A stretch of DNA of 64,000 nt from Mortierella hygrophila (lineage: Eukaryota; Mortierellomycota; Mortierellomycetes; Mortierellales; Mortierellaceae): NCBI GenBank assembly GCA_015680625.1, contig JAAAXW010000074.1, forward strand, positions 1-64,000. Reading direction: 5' to 3'. Below the pieces are notes generated by a model, which was not told the DNA's origin, ran no database searches, and saw nothing but the letters and a program-made list of their open reading frames with translations. Numbering within the stretch: the first letter of the stretch is position 1; each line of letters opens with the position of its first letter. The position numbers and the translations under genes were made by a program. Positions 21,871 to 32,222 of this stretch are shown in pieces.

Positions 21871-22873
21871 CTATTCCAAATTATAATTCGAAAACGAAAT
21901 GTCATCACTAGACACATTCACGGCTTGAAGGGTTCTTGTTGCAGTTGTCGGCGCAGCACGCAAAGTGCCACCTCGGTTGCTGCTGCCGCCTTGGCGGTTG
22001 TACTTGACGCAACCCTTCTGATTGTCGTCGGTGCACAGAGGGATCTTGGTCTTGGTGGACATATCACAGAAGATCCCCTCCTCTAGACTAAGCATCGAGG
22101 GTCCCCAGGATGTAGCGCTGTCGCAGAGCGCGATTGCACCGTCGCTGGAAGTCATGTGCGTCTCGTTACCAAAGACATTTGCAGGATCCTCGCGTTTCGA
22201 CAATGAAATAGAGCCACCTCCGAAACTGACCCCCCAGTGACAGAGATCCTTGTTCTTGGCGTAATCCTCCAAGAATCCCTGTCCTATAACGCCAGTGTTT
22301 ATAAATAACGAACTGACTGATGCACCGTTGCTGTTGTCTCCATCCAATCAGCCGTATCTCAGCTGTATCTTACCTAGAGTTTCGTATAGGATATCCGATA
22401 ACAATGTTAAATCAACATCCGATAAGAAACACTAGTCTTACCCTTGAGATCGTACTGGCCAGAGTTATACCATGAATAGGTCCCCGTGATGGCTCCTGTT
22501 CTGGAATCGTAGTTGGGCAAGGAGTCATCTGGTGTCCAGGACATGCACGCAAGACAAAGAGCATCGGCCAAAGTCTATACTTGTTGCCGGCTCCATAGTA
22601 TTCCATTCGGAGATCCAAGGTCTTGAGCTCGACAGGTTCGACGGTGTCGATATCGTAGTTCCAGCACTGGTTGGCTTTGAGCTTGCCTTTTTCGGAAGGC
22701 CAGTATTTTCCGAGGTACTCGCCGCCTGTGCCTCCAAGGGTGATCTGGGGGATTTGGCCGCCATCGTCGTTTGGCCCTCCGTTGACATTATCTTTGACAG
22801 CCTGGATTTGAATGCGGATCTTGGCGTTTGGCACCTTTTTAGGGTCTGTCAGCGCAGTGATGGTGAGAATCAT
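21871..22873 (-). pseudogene. Hypothetical protein with one frameshift, two exons
   Basis: Exon 1 (22873-22442) reads MILTITALTDPKKVPNAK, then GGTGGEYLGKYWPSEKGK and DLRMEYYGAGNKY, after which the frame must shift near 22575 to continue as ADALCLACMSWTPDDSLP and YSWYNSGQYDLKG. The GT-AG intron 22441-22284 is clean. Exon 2 (GQGFLEDYAKNKDLCHWG, EGIFCDMSTKTKIPLC) runs to 21871. Cysteines and aromatic residues resemble extracellular or carbohydrate-related proteins, but no signal peptide is visible at this start. The single shift may be a true mutation or an assembly error. No family recognised. Confidence 0.45.
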
Positions 22874-22937
22874 GCTAACCCACCCGAGATTGGAGATTGA
22901 GAGTACCGGTAGTTATTAGCGACAAGTACTGAACCAG

Positions 22938-22946
22938 TTATATATC
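22938..22946. promoter_or_regulatory. Shared TATA motif of a divergent gene pair
   Basis: GTTATATAT is TATA-like on both strands and lies 65 bases from the minus-strand ATG (22873) and 95 bases from the plus-strand ATG (23040), with no other TATA candidate in the 166-base gap. Confidence 0.4.
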
Positions 22947-23039
22947 GACCGTAAAACTCACCCCTAACCCCATCCTCTGCCCGCTACCAAGCGTTCCACT
23001 CACTCTCAAAAGCGACCGAACTACCTACCACTCACCGGA

Positions 23040-23405
23040 ATGTCGGATCTCAAAACCTTGAGTCTCGGAGTTGTCGGCGACGTCACCGCCCGAGAGCTGG
23101 TCAACTGTCGCCTCTGCTGCTATACACCAGAGCCAGACTCCTTCATGGGCGTGGTCATCAACGGCACACACATGATCAACGGAACGCAGATCACCCCCGT
23201 CACCCCCACCACCTCCGGCTACCTCTTTGAGAACAAAGAGAACAACACTACCGACTTAATTCTCCCATGCGGATACGGCCAGACCGTGAGTGGCCGCATT
23301 TTCTACAACTATAGAGAAAACCATGGCGCGCCCTCTGCTGGAAAACATGTTTCTGTAGCGACAGTGTTTGTCTTTTTGCTGTTGGTTTCTACAGTCCTTT
23401 ACTGA
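23040..23405 (+). CDS. Small hypothetical protein with C-terminal hydrophobic tail
   Basis: An open frame of 121 residues: MSDLKTLSLGVVGD at the start, cysteines in NCRLCC, Asn-glycosylation sequons (NGT, NNTT), and a C-terminal hydrophobic segment (VATVFVFLLLVSTVLY) preceded by small residues APSAGK. The tail would suit a GPI signal or a tail anchor. No signal peptide is visible; a missed upstream exon could supply one because the frame stays open to about 22968. It is divergent from the frameshifted gene and sits between two Helitron ends. Function unknown. Confidence 0.45.
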   Translation: MSDLKTLSLGVVGDVTARELVNCRLCCYTPEPDSFMGVVINGTHMINGTQITPVTPTTSGYLFENKENNTTDLILPCGYGQTVSGRIFYNYRENHGAPSAGKHVSVATVFVFLLLVSTVLY

Positions 23406-23529
23406 CCGCTCGGCCAGCTCGTCCCAGAAGAAATAAAATGTATCAATCAGAATATTTCTTGAGCATTCTCTATAGCCGACCCATTTTTGTACTACCATAT
23501 CACATGTCGCACATTTGCCTTGTGGATCA

Positions 23530-25140
23530 TATAGATAGATGGAGACTAGCAAGTGGCCGCGGCTACGCCCGCGGGGCGCTGCGCCGGTTTCTCGATTCCC
23601 AGGTTTTGGTGTTTAAGGGTTAAAGGTGTTGCCGACCTGGAGGTTTTCCTCATTCATTTTGCGTATGTTTTGACAACAAAAAGGGAAAAAAGGATGGGAA
23701 GGGCTCATCGCACGGGCTGCTTGATACCAATGAACTCTTCCAAAATAAAAATACATTTTTGACCAATTCTATAGTGTATGATATGATTACAGGACTCTCT
23801 AATAGACAAAGTTTCTAGTGTATGCGCCTCCAAGCCCGGGGATGCTGCCATCGATGATAAGAACCTTGACATTTTTTTTTCGTCTGTGCATCGAAAAAGA
23901 GCAACATAAAGCTGGCCATGTGTGAATAACAGGCGTAGGGAGGTAGAGTCCGACATTTTCAAGGGTCTGACCCTGAGCCTTGTTGATCGCCATGACAAAG
24001 GCGGGTCTGACCGGAAACTGTCGTCTCTTGAATATGATCGGGGAGGTCTTGTCGTCTGTTGTCAAAATCGGCGCTCATGGGATGAAGACCAAGTCGGCGG
24101 CCAAAGGTCCCGTCAGGATTGTTGCCATGATGCAGCGTGGCTTGAGCCGGCGGACGATCAAGCGAGTTCTGTTGCAGAGTCCTTTTTTTTTGGTCCACGT
24201 TTCGGAGGAGAATGATGGGCATGCCAACTTTCAGCACCAGCTTGTAGGGAGGTAATCCAGTGGGGTCCAAAGAGTTGAGATACTCTGTAGGATAGTTGGC
24301 GACGCCGTTGGTATCTGAATCCGGAACGGAGTCTTGGCCAAGGTAATCTATTGCCTCGCCAGGAAATAGTGTGGTCGCGAGGTCGTTTATGTAATTGACA
24401 TCCTTGTTCAGTGTTGTCAAAATAGCGGTGCGCTTGATGTCTTGAGGCGCAAAGTCGCCGTTGGAGATATTGGGGTATATGGTGCGGATAAGTTGGACCT
24501 TGTGCTCGTCGTTGCGATTGGGTCCATGTAGCGTAAAAAGGATATGGCCTGGGATCCTGATATAATCATCAGAGTCGTCAAAGGAAAATATTTGCTCCTT
24601 GCCTTCACCCACATATAGCAAAAAATCGACGAAAGAAAAAGGGCTGCTCTTGTCCTCCTTCACTCGCAATGTTGCGAGTTAGCTTGAGTGTCTTGACCTT
24701 GGGACAAATAGTGCCAGACATCTTTAGACATGCGCCCCGGATCCGAGACTGAGATCCATGAACAACCACCGGCAACACCTGTCGAAAGTCACCACCGAAT
24801 ACGACAACCTTTCCGCCAAAAGGAACCAAGGGTCGATCCATAATATGTCGAGCGATCCGGTCCACCGACTCAAAGACATGTCGATGCATCATGGTGCCTC
24901 ATCCCAGATGATGAAGTCGGCCGCATGAATAATGGATCCGACTTGTTGCTCGCGGGTAATATTGCAGGCAGAGTCTTTGAAAACTGGAATGGGGAACAAG
25001 TCCCACCCTCCATACGAAACAACATCCCACTCCCCAGACAGGTGGCGTATCAACCCGCGTTTGTCCAGAATTTCTCCCGATTTCGCGAGGGCGTTTCAAG
25101 CGTCCTGAGGGGAGTCCTATGAAACCCTGTCAAGAAGTGT
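23530..25140 (-). mobile_element. Helitron, 5'-truncated, with 3' terminus
   Basis: The element reads leftward. Its 3' end is a GC-rich palindromic region (CCGCGG repeated) followed by CTAG at 23549-23546, as in Helitrons (hairpin then CTRR). Inside lies a decayed Pif1-type helicase. The Rep/HUH domain and Walker A are missing, so the copy is truncated near 25140, at the 3' flank of the disordered-protein gene. Homology with the left copy runs slightly past CTAG, so the precise end is uncertain. Confidence 0.75.
23800..25120 (-). pseudogene. Helitron Pif1-like helicase, frameshifted
   Basis: In order on the minus strand: IPVFKDSACNITREQQ, a Walker-B-like DFIIWDEAP, HRHVFESVDRIARHIM, GGKVVVFGGDFRQVLPV (motif III), TLKLTRNI, FTLHGPN-type insert, YPNISNG, AILTTLNKDVNYIND, KVGMPIILLRNVD, and FPVRPAFVMAINKAQGQTLE (motif V/VI region) then VGLYLPTPV. 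The pieces lie in different frames (breaks near 24900, 24670, 24200 and 23890), so it cannot make an active helicase. This motif order is diagnostic of the Helicase part of Helitron RepHel proteins. Confidence 0.8.
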
Positions 25141-25572
25141 GGGATCTGGCGAGCGGCCGACCGACGTGTAGTTATAGTTTTGGTTGGGGGAAGGATGGGG
25201 GGAGGCGAGTGTGTGAGGTATGGAAGTAGGAAAGATGGGGTGTGTTCTTTTCTTTCGTTAGTCGCGTGGCGATACTAGTACAAAACTTGAGAGCCACACC
25301 AGACATGACATGATGCTGATGCTCAACAGGCAAAGTAAAAAAAAAACCCCCCCGATCCGTAGGGTTGCGAAGGAAAGAAGGGTTTATTACCCTATCTGCA
25401 GCAAAAAAGCGCAAAGGTGGTTGGGAGAAATTTGGTGATGGTCGCCGCTAATGAAGAAAGATGAAAAAAAAGCACGATAGAGAGAATGTTGCCTTTTTCC
25501 TGTCTGCCTGTCTTCATGCCCACTTCCCTCAAGAAAAAAAAAAGATGGTAAGACCCGCTGCCTTGTGCCGTG

Positions 25573-27525
25573 TCAGGAGAAGATAGCTTCCCGCAAACTC
25601 TTGACATCAAACATAATGGGGACAACAAGACCATTGATTTTGACATTGATCAACTTGAAGTCTCCATCATCTCCACCTCCTGCCTGTCCTGCCTGTGCCG
25701 TTTGTGCCTGATGTTGAGGTTGTGGGCCCAGAGTATGCGGCCGGTTTGGGTACGTGTGAATGGATGCCGATGACGACGCTGCTGAAGACGGAGAAGACGC
25801 TGCTATCGCTGGAGGAGGTGATGGTGAAGATGGCGCATAAAATTCATACGTCCGCTGCGGTGGCAACTCCTCTAACCTAGGCTGGTCGAATTCGTCCTGC
25901 ATCGGATTATCAAGGTTATTGTCGCTGTTGTTGACATCTTCCATGTCATGATCCCGATCGATGGGCACAGGTGGAGGGTGGATAGGAGGGATGGCGGTGA
26001 GACGGTGGTGCTGTTGGCGTGCGAATGCAGATGCTGCTCGCGGTGCTTGTGTTCGTGTGGCTGATGGTGGTAATGCGGCCGGGACCACGGTTGGGTTTGA
26101 TGGGATGATTGCTGGTACTGCTGACGCTGATGATGCCGATGCTGCAGAAGAAGACGTAGAAGGTCCTGCCACCGCCGCTATTGACGTTACTGTTCCTGTT
26201 ACTGGTGTTGAGGCTGATGGTGAAGAGGGCGAAGCTGGTGCAACGACGACAGGAGAATTAATGGCTGCCACAACAGTCTCTCCAGGAGTAAGGATCCTGT
26301 TCCTGATGGTCTGATCAACAGTGAGGGGTCGAACTCTCGGCCCTTGCATACCAGGCGGAGGCGGACGAAAAGGCGGACGACCTGGTGGACGACCTGGCCC
26401 CCGTCGTATAGGTCCCGGTCCTCCTCCTGGTCCTATTCCTCCTGTTGCATGTGATCCAGGTGGTGGGGGTCGTCTACGGAGATGAGGAGACAGCGGCGGT
26501 CTACCTGGCCGTCTTGACCCTGGCATTGGCGGTCTTGGAGGTGATAACCCCGTTCCTGTTCCCGTTCCTGGTCCCGGAATCATCAACGGTCTAGGCCGGA
26601 CGGTGCCTACTACTGTTCCAGCCCCTCCAGCTTCAGCTCCTGCTGTGCCATCTACTAATCTAGGTCTCATCCGCGGCCCTCGTGGTGCACCAGGTGACCG
26701 AGCAATAGCACCACCGTCAGCAACGGCGCCCGATACTGAAGCAGCAGCAACCTCCGCCGCACTTCTACCCGGCGGCCGTCCAGGCGGCCCCGGTTCCTTT
26801 GGCTCCCTCTCCTTCAAATACACAAAAATATTCAACACAATCAACTCCTCATCCCCCAACCGCTTCGCCTCCATCCTCCAAGCCTTCGCCATTTGCTCCT
26901 CAAAATTCTCCACCGTCATCTGCTGATAGTACTTTTGAGGCACACTTTCCGCAGGCTTGATGTACGGAATCCCATCCTCGGGCCAGAACAGGTCGGGGTG
27001 TCGTGCTACATGAGCAGATATTCGTTCGCGGAGGATGACGTAAGAGTCTTGGTCGCGGACGTGTGGGTAGGGATCTGGGTCGGGGAGTCCGTGGGTGAGG
27101 CGGCGGCGTTCGAGGGGTTCACCTTTTCGGAGGTGGAGTTGGATTTTATAGGCTGTAGGTAGGGGGCGGAGGTGAGTTCTTTGGTTGTTGGTTTTGCGTT
27201 GGGACTGGGACTGGAGTTGAGGTTGAGGTTGTTGGGGTAATTGCTGCTGTTGCTGTTGTTCGCCTTGCTGCTGATGCTGGAGGGATGTGCTTGGTGCATT
27301 GTTATTGTTGTTGTTGTCCATGATGAGTTGATCGTGTTGTTGTTCAAGTTGATCGTCGTCATGAAAAGGTTGAGGAGAGATGGAAGAGTATCGCTCGACT
27401 ATGGGAGCAGTTGGTCCTGTTGGAATAAAAGAAGCTTGTTGTTCTTGGGTGTTGGGCTGGTGTGTGGAAGTGAGGCCAATGGGGGAGGAGAGGTTGTCCT
27501 GCTGTGGGTCCATCCTCAGGGACAA
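25573..27525 (-). CDS. Long disordered protein with AT-hook-like motifs (hypothetical)
   Basis: One open frame of up to 650 residues; the second Met (27513, MDPQQDN) is an equally good start. It has poly-Asn and poly-Gln tracts (residues 70-110) and a conserved-looking central part (YKIQLHLRKGEPLERRRLTH, DLFWPEDGIPYIKPAESVP, MAKAWRMEAKRLGDEEL). Long Pro/Gly/Arg stretches with GRPPGRP and RRPGRPP repeats resemble AT-hooks, followed by Ala/Ser/Pro-rich spacers. The end reads DFKLINVKINGLVVPIMFDV. No domain is recognised; chromatin or transcription roles are only suggested by the GRP motifs and Gln/Asn tracts. The length without a stop and the codon pattern support a real gene. Confidence 0.65.
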   Translation of the reverse strand: MSLRMDPQQDNLSSPIGLTSTHQPNTQEQQASFIPTGPTAPIVERYSSISPQPFHDDDQLEQQHDQLIMDNNNNNNAPSTSLQHQQQGEQQQQQQLPQQPQPQLQSQSQRKTNNQRTHLRPLPTAYKIQLHLRKGEPLERRRLTHGLPDPDPYPHVRDQDSYVILRERISAHVARHPDLFWPEDGIPYIKPAESVPQKYYQQMTVENFEEQMAKAWRMEAKRLGDEELIVLNIFVYLKEREPKEPGPPGRPPGRSAAEVAAASVSGAVADGGAIARSPGAPRGPRMRPRLVDGTAGAEAGGAGTVVGTVRPRPLMIPGPGTGTGTGLSPPRPPMPGSRRPGRPPLSPHLRRRPPPPGSHATGGIGPGGGPGPIRRGPGRPPGRPPFRPPPPGMQGPRVRPLTVDQTIRNRILTPGETVVAAINSPVVVAPASPSSPSASTPVTGTVTSIAAVAGPSTSSSAASASSASAVPAIIPSNPTVVPAALPPSATRTQAPRAASAFARQQHHRLTAIPPIHPPPVPIDRDHDMEDVNNSDNNLDNPMQDEFDQPRLEELPPQRTYEFYAPSSPSPPPAIAASSPSSAASSSASIHTYPNRPHTLGPQPQHQAQTAQAGQAGGGDDGDFKLINVKINGLVVPIMFDVKSLREAIFS

Positions 27526-27652
27526 AGAAAAGAGAGAGGTGCAGCAATTGCACAGGCACCACTGTTGAGAAATAACCAGAACGCGACAAGGAAATGCTCG
27601 TCACACTCATATGAGAAAAACATGATCCCCCTTCAATACTAATGACAATTTA

Positions 27653-29160
27653 TTACTTGGAGGAAGGGTGGGTATTGTGGACAACGTGGTCGTGCTCAGA
27701 GGTGGACCGCCGCACAGAATGAGGGTACAGCGCCCCATGAATATCTCCCCACCACCACTTTCCATTGTTCCTGAACCACTCGACTATTAGAAAAAGAAAA
27801 ATACAACATAGGTTAGGTGACCAAAAGACGTCGATTAGAACAACAAAAAAGTTGATTTCAATTGATCCAAGACTTACTGGTGTTGACGATGCCCTGCTCG
27901 TAGTCTACCGTTGGCGCCCAGCCAAGCCCAACAAGCTTGGTCGAATCAACAGCATACCGCTGATCATTGAACGCCCGGTCCTCCACAAATATAATCCTGT
28001 CTATACACGTCTGACACTCGCCTTGGTGATGGCTCGCCCGTTCCTGTCTTTTAATAACAGACCACTCTGGTTCCTGTACATATCCATTCGATCCTCTTCC
28101 GTGTCCTGTAGACCCATTCCTAAAGCGCAGTGGTGACGACGGTAAGGGCTCAACAACCAAGCGATGGATCAGGTTCTGGGCCAACTCGATATTACTCAAC
28201 TCATGCCCCGCACCAATATTGTAGACCTCGCCTATAAGTCCCCGGTGCAAGATCACATCTAGCGCATTCGCAGCATCCGCCACATACAAATACGTCCGTG
28301 AATGTTGTCCCGATCCATGGATGTAACAGTGCCCCTCCGACAATTCCCCACCGTCCACCCCTGTCAATCCTGATCCTGACCTGGTCTTGTACGAGTCTGG
28401 GTAAAGCAAGTGCATGATAAACTTTGGAAAGATCTTCTCGGGGTACTGAAAGGGTCCGTAAACGTTATTGCTCCGTGTGATAATGATAGGGATCTTGAAC
28501 GACTTGTGATATGCCTGGACCATACATTCTGCAGCAGCCTTGGTGGCCGAGTACGGATTGCTTGGCGCCAATAGGCCGTCTTCCTTGCAGTCTGGCTATT
28601 TTGAGATAATGGAGAAAGGAAACGCAAAAATTAATTGGAGTTCTGTCCTAATTGCTTGCTTGTGAGTGGAGAAATTAAATATAGTTTCTGCCCACAGTCG
28701 CAAGATAAAAAGAAGGGCGTACCTGACCAAGACGACATTCGCCATAGACTTCATCCGTCGATACAAACACAAACCGATTCTCCACCTCGTCACCGTCACC
28801 GTTTCTGTGTGCCTGACCCTGACCCTGTCCATTTTTACCACCAGCCTTTTGGGAAGAAGGTACAAAATGCTTCCTGGCTGCCTCAAGTAAGACATGAGTT
28901 CCCAAGACATTATTCTGAGTAAATTCAATCGACTGCCCAAACGACTTGTCAACATGCGTCTGCGCAGCCAAATGCAAGATCGTATTAATCCTGTACTCGA
29001 CCATCGTCGACTCGATAAACGCAACGTCCGTAATATCCCCTTCCAAGAACATAAAGTTTGGGTACAAGGGGTTGGATCTGGTGTTGCCCTTGCGTGGATC
29101 GAACTCGTCGTTATCGTCGGAGGGATTCAAGGTATCAGACGATTGTGTCCATGGTATCTC

Positions 29161-29191
<31 letters not shown>

Positions 29192-29636
29192 GACGGAGAT
29201 GAAAGGGAGGATGAGGATATAGTGCCCTGGTCGATTTCTTCTCCATGTTCGTTGAGGAGGGCAAGGAAAGGGCGGAGGTTGTTGAGAGAACTACAGTAAT
29301 CCAGCTTATCGACGACGACGATCAAGTACTCTGGGTAGTTCAGCACCAGCTTCCTGACCAGCACCGAGCCACTAATAGGGTAATTAATGGTTCCATTGAA
29401 TCATTTGGAGTTAGAGAACAATGCCTTTATCTTTCAACTGATAACCACAATAAAAAGTAAACAAACAGGTGGCAGACTCACATGAACCCTGCACCTCCAG
29501 TCAAGAGAATCCGTTTAGTCCACTTGCTATTGCTGTTGTTGTTGATGATGTGAGGTTGAAAGACGGAGTCGAGAGAGTTGCGCCCGAAGAGGTCGTTGTG
29601 GATGTCGAAGGAGTGGAGGGCATCATGAGTGCTCAT
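27653..29636 (-). CDS. Sugar-nucleotide 4,6-dehydratase (RmlB/TGDS type)
   Basis: Four exons: 29636-29482, 29371-28723, 28595-27878, 27783-27653; 550 residues with all phases matching. An extended SDR fold is shown by TGGAGFIGS (residues 46-54, NAD binding), LHLAAQTHVDKSF, FVSTDEVYGE, the catalytic YSATK, and the C-terminal TIEWFRNNGKWW. This is the dTDP-glucose 4,6-dehydratase family, which makes the 4-keto-6-deoxy intermediate for rhamnose and related sugars; in eukaryotes UDP-glucose may be the substrate. Odd features are several low-complexity inserts: a poly-Thr tract coded by (ACA)n near 29160-29193, a Gly/Gln insert near 28800-28830, and a loop near 28020-28130. They lie between core strands, so activity could persist. 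Confidence 0.9.
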
Positions 29637-29950
29637 TGCTGGGGCATGGTTATAAAAAAATGAAAGAGAGGAAGAAGAGTTGGACAAAGGGGCACTCTGT
29701 TTGCTCGATTGTTCAATTGGTGGACCTGATCTGGTACACGTGACTTGTCTGAAAGGGAGATTCTCTGAAAAGCACCAACAAGAGTAAAGTGGCACAAGGT
29801 TGGTGGCGTCTCTTCTCTCCACTTATGACTGGACGGACTGCCCCACATTTTCTGGGTGGGAAGCGAGCAGGTCGGACAAAGGAGACATGCTGGTATTTCA
29901 TTGTTGTTTTATTACTTGACATTACATTTGAAGAACGCAGAGAACAAAAC

Positions 29951-31657
29951 CTACGATACGTCAGCAAAGGCCTGTTCGTATTTCAGGTTGGCCACCCTTA
30001 CGGCTCGTGTCTGATCCTGAGGGCGTCCCCTTCTCGTCTTCTTCTTACCCTTGGGCTTCTTGGGTGCACGCACCACCATTACTGGCACAGACGAGTTGTG
30101 GACCAAAAAGTTACTGATCGATCCCAGTAGCAATCTACGAGGAGTATTACAGTGGTTATAAGAAGAAAAAGTTAGGAAAAGTCATCTATTTCTAGCTGTT
30201 ACATGCCAAACCTTGCTTGAGCACAAACATCAGATACGCACCCTTTGATGGCGCCGCGACCGCGGGATCCGACAACAACCGTAGACAAGTCCTCCAAGTC
30301 GTCAATCTAATGGTGCGCACACATAAGTAAGCAAGGTGAGTACATAAGCAAAAATGGCGATCGACTCTCACTTTTTTCAATAAAAAATGAGAAAATGCCT
30401 CATGCGTACCATTTCGACCAAGAGCTCTTTGGCTCCCATGGACTTTGTGGCGGCAATAATGTGGATGATGACAGTGATATCCTTCAGACAGGTGTGCTCC
30501 AGCTGTTCGTGAATGTTCTTTGTCAGCTTTTCCGCGTCCTCTCGCATCTCTGTTTGCACCCCCTTCTTGACCGCCTTGCTATCTATAGACACATTGAGAA
30601 GGAGGCGAAAGATGTGAGTAAAGTGAGATGTATCATGACCTTCCGTCTTTTCTCCAAATAATCAAAAATAGATGTCAGCGACACGATGATTCACACAAAC
30701 AAAAAAATAAACCGAATGCAGAGTGTACATACCCTTTGTGTCATCCTCAACGATAGTGACGACGTTCATTTCGTCTCCGTTCCGAAGCAGCGTAGTGATC
30801 GCCCACTCGGTGGCGTGCCAACTCTCTCCTGACAGATCGGTTGCGACCATGTAGTTTTTGCGCCCACGTGTCGATGCCTTGTTTTCCATGTCCTCGGGGT
30901 GGTTGTGTGGGTGGGGGACGTCGCTCCCAGAGTACTTCAAAGTAATACGAGTCCGGGCAGGGTTCTTGGCTGTTTCGACCAGGCAAGGAAGCGCAATGTG
31001 CGGCTTGACGGGTTCCTGCAGACGCTCTTCTTGTCCTTGCGAGATAGTGCTTCCGGTACTAGTAGGGTCTTGATAGAACTCTCCCTCCATGGCAATACTG
31101 GGGATGGACATTCTGTTGGTTCCTGGCGCTCCTGATGCGACAGTTCCTCCTGCTCCTGTTCCTGCTCCTTCAGAGATGCTCGTCAGACTACCATCACCCG
31201 TGCCCAGTCTCAGACCAGCAACCGATTCACTCAGCTGTTGAACGTTGGTCGCCGAGTCATTATCATCATCGTTCGAAGAGTCATCCTCATCGTCTTCCTC
31301 TTCTTCCTCCTCCTCCTTTTTTTTCTCGGCAAGGGTCTTGAGTTTGGTGGTGCCGTCCATGGCCTCTAGCCGTGCGTTGAGGTGGGAGGCATCGAATGCT
31401 CCCTCTTCGTCGTCTGAGTCTGAGTCCGAGTCTGACTTTTTGTCGCTCTCGTAGGAGGCCTCGTCAGAGTCGTCAGAGTCGTCCTCCTCGGAGAAGAGCT
31501 GGTTATCTTTTGATTTTTTTGAGTGTCTTGACTTGTTCTTTTCGTAGTTCTTGACGGATGCGGGGGAGAGGGGCATCTCTTGTGAGGCGTCGTCATCGTC
31601 GTTGTTGTTGTTGACGGGTTGGTTTGTTTGAATGGCGAGGTCGTTTGGTGCGGACAT
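29951..31657 (-). CDS. Universal stress protein domain with acidic N-terminal extension
   Basis: Four exons: 31657-30733, 30582-30410, 30306-30242, 30134-29951; 448 residues. The first 260 residues are disordered and highly acidic (runs of Glu, Asp and Ser). A Usp fold follows: YMVATDLSGESWHATEWAITTLLRNGDEMNVVTIVED, a helix IHEQLEHTC, IIHIIAATKSMGAKELLVEM, then DLSTVVVGSRGRGAIKG and LLGSISNFLVHNSSVPVMVV. The G-x2-G-x8-9-G-S/T nucleotide-binding loop is present across the last splice. A basic tail (KPKGKKKTRRGRP) ends the protein. UspA domains bind ATP or related ligands in stress responses; the role of the acidic arm is unknown. Confidence 0.85.
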
Positions 31658-32222
31658 GGCTGTGTCCTGATTGCGGTCTTGTGAAGGGAGGTAAGTGTGT
31701 GAGGGGTGTGAGAGATGGGTGTAGTGAGGTGGTAAGGTGAAGAACGGTGTTTCAAGGAAGGGAATAGGTGGTGGTGGGGGATGGAAAGATGTGGGTGTGT
31801 CAGGAAAGAAGAAAGAAAGAAGGCCAAAAAGGGAAGACTGCGGGTTTATCCATTTTTTGCGCGTTGTCTTGAGACACAGACGCAACGAAACGAAAAAATC
31901 AATCAAAGCCTCATAAAGGTGTTGACTTGGTGCTGAGGGATAGGAGAGGATCATGTTTGACCTTTCTCTGCCTTCAATGCTATACTCTACTGTACAACGC
32001 CATTGTATGGTACGACATGTCACACAGCATCAATAGTATCTGCAGCACTGGCTGCTCAACTGGCCGCCAATTGGTATCAGAAAAAGTATTCTGCGTTGCA
32101 TGAAGACATAGCCTAGAAGTGTGACTGTGAAACGATAACCAAGCCGAAAGGGTAAAAAGGCAACCCGAGAGGAATCAGCAGAGTTGATCAGACCATTCAC
32201 ACGAACGACGCGACATTCAATA
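31658..32222. other. Divergent promoter region of the Usp and GatB genes
   Basis: 565 bases. CT-rich leader for the minus-strand Usp gene on the left; near 32000-32220 a short AT-richer part before the GatB start. No gene seen. Confidence 0.6.

Noticed and set aside
21481..23529. Genes captured inside a Helitron
   Set aside because: Both CTAG ends point inward, so the segment lies outside the two elements unless the true ends differ.
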